Assembly: GCF_001613005.1 (NCBI RefSeq)
Contig: NZ_BDBN01000030.1
Span: 51,013 to 115,012, forward strand
DNA length: 64,000 nucleotides
DNA from: Nocardia nova NBRC 15556
GTDB lineage: Bacteria > Actinomycetota > Actinomycetes > Mycobacteriales > Mycobacteriaceae
Reading direction: 5' to 3'
Part shown: positions 58,528-64,000 of the stretch, piece after piece
Layout: each line of letters starts with the position of its first letter
How positions within the stretch are numbered: position 1 is the stretch's first letter
Position numbers and translations under genes: made by a program
The notes under the pieces: generated by a model
What the model was told of the DNA's origin: nothing
Seen by the model: the letters and a program-made list of their open reading frames with translations, nothing else
Database searches by the model: none

Positions 58528-60285
58528 ATGCGGCAGCCCGGCCCGATAGCGGTCGGCGTCGATGCGTTTGAACGGTTCGAGCTCGGGCGGCGCGTACATC
58601 GGGAACACCGCCGCCCGCGGCGCCGCGTCACCGGCCGCGTCGAGCACCGCGTTGGCCGCCTTGCGTCCCGCTTCGCACGCACCCTCCATGGTCGCCAGGT
58701 CGATGCCGGTCCGCACGTGGTCGCCGCAGAAGAACACGTTGCCGATCGCCGAATGCGCCTCCGGCCGGTGGTCCCAGGAGCCGACGGTGTTCACCAGCAG
58801 CGGGGTGTCGTTGCGGTTGCCGCCCTCCTCGAAATGTACCCCGGGATCGACGAACCACGAGTGCAGGTCGTCGTCGCGCAGCCAGCCGGTGCCGGTGTTG
58901 AGCCAGCGTTTCAGCTGTGCCCAGACTTCCTGCACCACTTCGTCTTTCGAGCACTGTTTGGCCGGTTTGCCGAACAGGATGCCGGGGGTGTCCCAGTCCG
59001 ACACGTCGGCGGACAGGCATTCCACCACCGTCCCGTCGCCGTAGCGGGCCGCGAAATCGCCGCGCCACATCGGCGCCTGCCGCAGTGCGGTGATCGCCCA
59101 CGGCGAGCCGAGTGCCGCGATATGTCCTTCCGGCACGCCGGTGGGCCGGCGCAGATAGAACTGCACCCCGACCATCCAGTCCAGCACCAGCTCACGCATC
59201 CCGGCCAGCGCCGGGTCCGCGGCGAGAATGTCGTCGTCGAGGATCGCGGCCGCGCGGTCGGCCGGCATCGCGCATACGTACCAATCCGCCTGCACCGCAC
59301 GTCCGCCCACGTTCGCACCGCTGATCCGGTCACCGGACAGGCGCAGGCTCGTCAGTCCCGCGCCGGTGACGAACCGGACTCCCTGTCCGGACAGGTGCGC
59401 CACCCACGGATCGATCCACGCCTCGTTGGTGGGGCCGTTCAGGATCCGGTCCACCCCGCCGCGATACTGCGGCGCGATGCCGGCGCCGGCGAAAACCAAT
59501 GCCTCTCCGATGGTTCCGATGGTGCGCGCGGAGCTGGTCTCCGACTTGGCCGCCACCGTGATCCGGGTCAGGGCGCGCGCCAGATAGTCCCGATAGGCCT
59601 GCGACTTCCCGTTCGCCCCCACCGCGTCCACCCATGATCGGTACTCCCATTCGCCGAAGCGGCGTTCGGGCGAGCTGGTGAACCACATCATCATCCGATC
59701 GCCGAAGAACGCCAGCTCCTGCGGCGGCAGCTGCGGGACGAAGCCGAATCCGGCGACGAGCGAGTTGCGGATGCGCTCGGGGTTCAGCTCGCGCAGCCCC
59801 GCGATCTCGGTCGGCACCGTCACCGGCGGCAGATCCGGAAATCCGGCCACCGTCGATTCCACCCGGATCAGATTTCCGGCCACACCGTTCGCGTTGCCCG
59901 GGAACGGAATTCGCGCCATCGTGTCCGGCACGTGCTGGTAGCAGCCCGGGAAGAAGCGGAAGCCGTGTTCGCCCGGCAGATCGACGCGACCACCCGCCCC
60001 GGTGCCGGGCACGCTCATACTGCGCGCCTTCCCGCCCAGCGCGGTCGGCTCGTACACCGTGACCGCGTAGCCGCGTTCGGCCAGTTCGTGCGCCGCGGTC
60101 AATCCGGAGACCCCACCACCGAACACGGCCACCATGCGTCCCGGGCCGACCTGGCGGCGGCCCGGATTCGCCCGCGCTGCCGCCGTGGCCCAGGTGCCGT
60201 TCGCCGCCAGAGCCGCGCCCGCGACCGCCGCGCCTCGCAGCAACTGCCGCCTGCCGAATCCACCCGCATTGTCCCGACCGGTCAT
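58513..60285 (-). CDS. Tat-signal FAD-dependent amine oxidase/phytoene-desaturase-like oxidoreductase
   Basis: A 590-residue flavoprotein from ATG 60285 (GAGGAG five bases upstream). The N-terminus carries a twin-arginine motif (GFGRRQLLRGAAVAGAALAA), then the dinucleotide fold VAVFGGGVSGLTAAHELAERGYAVTVYE. The C-terminal FAD motif is GNVFFCGDHVRTGIDLATMEGACEAGRKAANAVLDAA. The overall layout resembles hydroxysqualene dehydroxylase and carotenoid desaturase relatives. A secreted enzyme of this class is likely folded with FAD before export. The substrate is unknown, probably a lipid or terpenoid. Confidence 0.88.
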   Translation of the reverse strand: MTGRDNAGGFGRRQLLRGAAVAGAALAANGTWATAAARANPGRRQVGPGRMVAVFGGGVSGLTAAHELAERGYAVTVYEPTALGGKARSMSVPGTGAGGRVDLPGEHGFRFFPGCYQHVPDTMARIPFPGNANGVAGNLIRVESTVAGFPDLPPVTVPTEIAGLRELNPERIRNSLVAGFGFVPQLPPQELAFFGDRMMMWFTSSPERRFGEWEYRSWVDAVGANGKSQAYRDYLARALTRITVAAKSETSSARTIGTIGEALVFAGAGIAPQYRGGVDRILNGPTNEAWIDPWVAHLSGQGVRFVTGAGLTSLRLSGDRISGANVGGRAVQADWYVCAMPADRAAAILDDDILAADPALAGMRELVLDWMVGVQFYLRRPTGVPEGHIAALGSPWAITALRQAPMWRGDFAARYGDGTVVECLSADVSDWDTPGILFGKPAKQCSKDEVVQEVWAQLKRWLNTGTGWLRDDDLHSWFVDPGVHFEEGGNRNDTPLLVNTVGSWDHRPEAHSAIGNVFFCGDHVRTGIDLATMEGACEAGRKAANAVLDAAGDAAPRAAVFPMYAPPELEPFKRIDADRYRAGLPHLLDM

Positions 60286-60409
60286 GTCCACTCCTCGAAT
60301 CAGCGAGCGGGACCGGCCCTGCGTCGATCCCGAAGCCCGAATATCTGCGCCTGCGAAGCCTTTTCACCGAGGTCCGGCAGTATCGAGAGCCCGCCGGCCG
60401 GCCCGTCCC

Positions 60410-61870
60410 TCACTTCGGCGCCGCCGCGGGCCACCGCGACCACGCCGAACCCCACCGCGCCGCCTGACGTTCCCGCCAGTCCTGCGCGTTGTCGCACACC
60501 TCGCGAATCACGGTGTCCACCACCGCGGCCGCCGGCGCGTGCGCCAATGCCTGTATCGCGAACTTCGCCGCCCGCGCCGGGGTCAGCAGTTCGTCGGGGG
60601 TTCGCGCCCGGGTCATCACATCCAGCGCGAGGCCGGCCAGGTGCGGGTCGGCCGCGCCGGCGCGGTACAGCTGCACTTCGAGCGGTGTCATCTCGGTGCC
60701 GCGGGCGAGCCGGTTGGTCCACTGGTACATGGGCAGGCAGTCCTGTTCGCGCTGGTGCTCCCATAGGGTCACTGCCCGGTCCAACGCGGCCGCGTCGTCG
60801 AGCACCGGGGCCGCGTATTCGCCGAGCAGCCGCCCGTAGCGCATCGCATCGCGCATGCCTTGCGCGGTGACGGGATCCTTGAAGTGGCCGGCGTCGCCGG
60901 GCAGCGCCCAGCCCGGACCGCTGGAGCGGCGGAAGTAGGAGACGATGTCGGTGGCCGAGCGCACCCGCCCGAGCGGTTCGCAATCGACCAGTCGCGCAGC
61001 GAGTTCCGGGATCGCGGCCACCATGTCCCGGTAACGCTGCTCGGTCTGTCCGGGCGTGCGCGGCCCGTGCGTGACCGGCGGCTGGATCAGTGACAGCACC
61101 GCCCCGTCCTCGCACGGGAAGGCGGTTCCCAGCAGCTGCCCGGCCCGCCACTGCGCCGCCGTCGACCGCCATTCCGGGCGGTTGTCGCGCCAGTAGGCGA
61201 AGTAGCACGCCCGCCCACTGGGTTTGCTGCGGTACGGGTCCAGCGCTCCGGTCAGCCGCGCGACGGTGGAGCGCCGCCCGTCCGCGCCGACCACCAGGCG
61301 CGCCCGGATCTCGTGGGTGGCCCCCGCGCGATCGACCGCGCGCACGCCGGCGACCCGGCCGCCGTCGCGGATCAGCTCGGTGACCCGCATCGACTCGTGG
61401 ATCGTGGCGCCGGCCGCGCGGGCGGTGGCGACCAGAGCGGCGTCGAATCCGGTGCGCCGCACGCACATCGCGTAGTCGATGCCGTTCACGGCGGTGAACG
61501 GTGCCCGCACCACCTGGCCCGCGCCGCCGGCGTAGGCGACCCGCAGTTGTGGCGCGCCGAGCGCCAGCACCTTCTCCAGCGCGCCCAGCGCCGCCACTTC
61601 GGCGATGCCGGCGGGCCAGAGCAGATGGGTCGAGAGCGTGTCGGACGGAAATCGGGCCGCGTCCACGACGACGACGCCCCGCCCCGCACGGGCGAAGGCG
61701 ATCGCGGCGGCCGAACCCGCGCAGCGCGCTCCGACAACCACTACGTCCGCGAATTCGCCTTCCGGGCAATCGTTTTCGTCAAGCGCTCGATCGCGTACCG
61801 GAAGGTCTCGGACGGTCGCGGCGGTACCCGAATCGGTCGGCGAGGAGTCGGCAGGTTCGTCGGTAGGCAT
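60410..61870 (-). CDS. FAD-dependent monooxygenase / geranylgeranyl-reductase-like oxidoreductase
   Basis: A 486-residue flavoprotein from ATG 61870 (GTG seven codons upstream possible). After an acidic, disordered first 35 residues comes FADVVVVGARCAGSAAAIAFARAGRGVVVVDAARFPSDTLSTHLLWPAG. Then come the DG motif ARLVVGADGRRSTVARL and the FAD-binding GWALPGDAGHFKDPVTAQGMRDAMRYGRLL. These are the three motifs of PHBH-type hydroxylases and related reductases. The WALPGDAGHFKDPVTAQGM pattern is common in actinobacterial enzymes of unknown substrate. Its promoter region contains paired dyads at 61899-61939. Confidence 0.9.
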   Translation of the reverse strand: MPTDEPADSSPTDSGTAATVRDLPVRDRALDENDCPEGEFADVVVVGARCAGSAAAIAFARAGRGVVVVDAARFPSDTLSTHLLWPAGIAEVAALGALEKVLALGAPQLRVAYAGGAGQVVRAPFTAVNGIDYAMCVRRTGFDAALVATARAAGATIHESMRVTELIRDGGRVAGVRAVDRAGATHEIRARLVVGADGRRSTVARLTGALDPYRSKPSGRACYFAYWRDNRPEWRSTAAQWRAGQLLGTAFPCEDGAVLSLIQPPVTHGPRTPGQTEQRYRDMVAAIPELAARLVDCEPLGRVRSATDIVSYFRRSSGPGWALPGDAGHFKDPVTAQGMRDAMRYGRLLGEYAAPVLDDAAALDRAVTLWEHQREQDCLPMYQWTNRLARGTEMTPLEVQLYRAGAADPHLAGLALDVMTRARTPDELLTPARAAKFAIQALAHAPAAAVVDTVIREVCDNAQDWRERQAARWGSAWSRWPAAAPK

Positions 61871-61898
61871 CGGCGCCGCCTTCCGGGTCACTATGTTC

Positions 61899-61939
61899 GG
61901 ACACTGTGTCCTAATGAGAGAATGAAGTGACTCCTCTCA
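61899..61939. promoter_or_regulatory. Two operator-like dyads upstream of the FAD monooxygenase
   Basis: GGACAC-T-GTGTCC (61899-61911) is a perfect 13-bp dyad of a TetR-like type. Next to it, TGAGAG (61915-61920) pairs with CTCTCA (61934-61939). Both lie within the AT-richer segment from which the monooxygenase and, divergently, the wax-ester synthase (62106) would be transcribed. No regulator gene is adjacent. Confidence 0.5.
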
Positions 61940-62105
61940 CATTGTCAATATGTTTGATTCGATTGTTCCCGGCAATTACCGACGCCTGAGCCGCCCGGGC
62001 CCGGTGAGACTCCGGATCACGCACCTGATCCGACCGCATCCGCGATGATCACCGGAAGGTGTGGCCACCCGGCCCGATCGGAAACGACCGTGATGAGGTA
62101 CCGCG

Positions 62106-63458
62106 ATGGCGTTGATGTCACCCCTGGACTCGGCATTCCTGCTGCTGGAATCCCGCGAACATCCCATGCACGTCGGCGGGCTCTCCCTGTTCCGTCCCTC
62201 GGGCACCGAGCCGCGATCGGCGCGGCAATTGCACGAGGAATTGGTCTCGGGCACTGACAAACTCACGTCCCTGTTCCGGCGCCGGCCCGCCCGGTCGCTG
62301 GCGAGTTTCTCCGCGCTGCAGTGGGATCTCGACGACGACGTCGACATCGACTATCACGTGCGGTTGCTGTCGCTGCCCACCCCCGGACGGGTGCGTGAAC
62401 TGCTGGAACTGGTGTCGATGCTGCACGGATCGCTGCTGGACCGGCATCGCCCGCTGTGGGAGGTCTATGTCATCGACGGTCTCGCCGACGGCCGAATGGC
62501 TCTCTACACCAAGACGCATCACGCGCTGATGGACGGTGTGTCGGCAGTGCGCACCTGGCAGCGGGCCCTCTCGGCCGACCCCGATGCCCGCGACTGCGTG
62601 CCGCCGTGGCGCTCGCCCCGCCGTCGTCCGGACGCCGGCCCGACTACGTTGTTGCGCCGCTCGGCCGAGGCGGTGCGCATGGCCGGGCGGATCGGCACCG
62701 CCGTCCCCGAATTGCTGTCCGGCGCTTACGAGATCGCGCGGGACTATCCCGAACCGCGCCCGTTCCGGGCCCCGCACACCATGTTCAATGTCGCCATCAC
62801 CGGCGCCCGGCGATTCGCCGCGCAGTCGTGGCCGTTGCCGCGGTTGCGCGTGGTCGGGGCGCGGACGGGGGCGACCGTGAACGACGTGGTGCTGGCGATG
62901 TGCGCGGGCGCGCTGCGCCGGTATCTGCTCGCCGAACAGGCGCTGCCGGACGAGCCATTGATCGCGATGGTGCCGGTCTCGCTGCGCGGCACCTCCGAAA
63001 CCGCTGTGGGAGAGGGCAATTCGGTGGGCGCGGCGCTGTGTGATCTGGCCACCGACGAACCGGATCCGGCCGAGCGACTCGCGCGCATCCACTCGTCGAT
63101 GGCGCGGACCAAGAACACCATGTCGCGGCTGACGCCACTACAGATCCTGGGGCTGTCGGCGGTGAATGTGGCGGGGCTGGCCTCGGCGGCGCTACCGGTC
63201 CGGTTGCCGTCCGCCGCGCCGCCGTTCAACATCGTGATCTCCAACGTCCCCGGCGCCACCGAACCCCGCTACTGGAACGGGCTGCGCCTGGAAGCCGCCT
63301 ATCCGGCCTCGATTCCCCTCGACGGCCAAGCGGTCAACATCACGACGATCAGTTCCGGTGGCGCCATGCATTTCGGCATCATCGGCTGTCGCCGCAGTGT
63401 TCCGCATCTGCAGCGGCTGCTGACCGGACTCGAAGAATCCCTCGCCGAACTGGAGTAA
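62106..63458 (+). CDS. Wax-ester synthase/diacylglycerol acyltransferase (WS/DGAT)
   Basis: A 450-residue acyltransferase that makes triacylglycerols or wax esters from acyl-CoA for storage. The catalytic HHxxxDG is at residues 138-144 (KTHHALMDGVSAV). Other family motifs are MSPLDSAFLLLESREHPMHVGGLSLF, RHRPLWEVYVIDGL, GATVNDVVLAMCAGALRRYL, PFNIVISNVPGATEPRYWNG and the C-terminal HFGIIGCRRSVPHLQRLL. Actinobacteria carry many such paralogues. It is divergent from the FAD monooxygenase with a 235-bp gap, and shares no operon partner in the window. Confidence 0.95.
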   Translation: MALMSPLDSAFLLLESREHPMHVGGLSLFRPSGTEPRSARQLHEELVSGTDKLTSLFRRRPARSLASFSALQWDLDDDVDIDYHVRLLSLPTPGRVRELLELVSMLHGSLLDRHRPLWEVYVIDGLADGRMALYTKTHHALMDGVSAVRTWQRALSADPDARDCVPPWRSPRRRPDAGPTTLLRRSAEAVRMAGRIGTAVPELLSGAYEIARDYPEPRPFRAPHTMFNVAITGARRFAAQSWPLPRLRVVGARTGATVNDVVLAMCAGALRRYLLAEQALPDEPLIAMVPVSLRGTSETAVGEGNSVGAALCDLATDEPDPAERLARIHSSMARTKNTMSRLTPLQILGLSAVNVAGLASAALPVRLPSAAPPFNIVISNVPGATEPRYWNGLRLEAAYPASIPLDGQAVNITTISSGGAMHFGIIGCRRSVPHLQRLLTGLEESLAELE

Positions 63459-63523
63459 CCGGACTCCGCGGCAAGGTGGCGAGGATTCGGGCGCGCCGCG
63501 CGGTCGTCGGCCGGCGTCGACGG

Positions 63524-64000
63524 TCAGGCGATTCGCGCGGTGTCGGTGAGGGCGTCGGTCGCGGCGGTGAGAATCCGTCGCGCCCGCGGGAAGTCCTGCA
63601 GTTGTCCGCTCAGCAGGTCGAGGACAGGAAACAGCGATTGCGCGGGGACCGCACGCGCGCTCAGCACACCCGCGGTCCACGTGACGAACGTGGTGAACAA
63701 CTCGTCGTCGTCGAGATACAGTGCGGTGGCGAGGAATTCGAGGATCTGCGCGATATCTTCGGCGGTGCGCTCCAGCTGGGATTCGGAGTACTCCCGCATC
63801 GCGGGGAAGCGATGCTCCAGCTCCGCCATGGTGGTCGCCAGCAACTGCGGTGTGCTGCGGGCGATCATGGTGAATTCCTGATCGGTCAGATGCGGCAGCG
63901 TCCGGTGCGGTCGGTCCGGCTGCTGCTCCCGCCGCAGCCCCCGGGCGAGCAGCTCGGCCGCGGTCGCGGCGTCCGGCGCCCAGGCGTCCGCGCCGAGCAG
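63524..64000 (-). CDS. C-terminal part of a helical protein (5' end beyond the window)
   Basis: The frame is open from the window edge to a TGA at 63524-63526, giving at least 158 codons. The visible end reads LLGADAWAPDAATAAELLARGLRR, then a helical domain: ELEHRFPAMREYSESQLERTAEDIAQILEFLATALYLDDDELFTTFVTWTAGVLSARAVPAQSLFPVLDLL. This resembles the globin-like or RsbR-type helical sensor region found in some actinobacterial cobalamin-binding or signalling proteins. The resemblance is from memory and tentative. An internal ATG at 63868 is probably not the real start, because the coding pattern continues upstream of it. Confidence 0.6.
   Translation of the reverse strand: MLGADAWAPDAATAAELLARGLRREQQPDRPHRTLPHLTDQEFTMIARSTPQLLATTMAELEHRFPAMREYSESQLERTAEDIAQILEFLATALYLDDDELFTTFVTWTAGVLSARAVPAQSLFPVLDLLSGQLQDFPRARRILTAATDALTDTARIA

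Overview
The window is high-GC actinobacterial DNA. Its gene content points to Nocardia or a close mycolic-acid relative. It encodes the RNA-polymerase-binding protein RbpA, a wax-ester synthase/diacylglycerol acyltransferase, several predicted F420-type small oxidoreductases, a Nocardia-style secreted protein with two C-terminal glycine-rich hairpins, and an aerobic cobalamin cluster arranged much as in Mycobacterium tuberculosis. No rRNA, tRNA, CRISPR array or intact insertion sequence was seen.

Layout. 1-3502: a truncated CtaG-type membrane protein, a divergent ClC chloride channel/antiporter with CBS domains, and a convergent MarR regulator. 3503-6492: a zone of decay holding a methyltransferase N-terminal fragment, a small YrhK protein, a P-loop (Mrp-like) fragment, a secreted protein, and an excisionase/tyrosine-recombinase pseudogene. 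This looks like the scar of an old integrated element. 6561-16757: a secreted protein, then the cobalamin (B12) region with cobK, cobIJ, cobH, a membrane gene, cobG, two tandem paralogous small membrane genes, a cobalamin riboswitch and cobN. 16852-30722: housekeeping and regulatory genes. These are a convergent pair of F420-type oxidoreductases, a methionine aminopeptidase divergent from its likely XRE regulator, a TetR/deazaflavin-reductase pair, tldE/tldD, TetR, TauE/SafE, a two-component system, fxsA, an amidohydrolase and lnt.

31093-46624 is the most distinctive region. One 4547-residue nonribosomal peptide synthetase (C-A-T-C-A-T-C-A-T-C-A-T-TE) is followed by a DrrAB-type ABC exporter, and each start codon overlaps the preceding stop (GTGA). 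The first module looks like EntF, with a serine-type specificity pocket. The other three adenylation domains share an uncommon DALFxG pocket. No tailoring enzyme, MbtH protein, epimerase or aryl-acid gene lies nearby, so the product (acyl- or aryl-Ser-X-X-X) is unknown. A perfect 17-bp hairpin ends the operon against rbpA.

46691-64000: rbpA, a zinc-ribbon protein overlapping an antisense membrane gene, a terpene-cyclase-like toroid protein with a DMT exporter, a TrpF homologue, a GT9 glycosyltransferase, small secreted and membrane proteins, a PCuAC copper chaperone coupled to a Tat-exported DyP peroxidase, GtrA, an MmyB-type regulator, two FAD oxidoreductases, a wax-ester synthase and a gene truncated by the window end.

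All calls come from reading the sequence by eye. Family names rest on recognised motifs, not on database searches.
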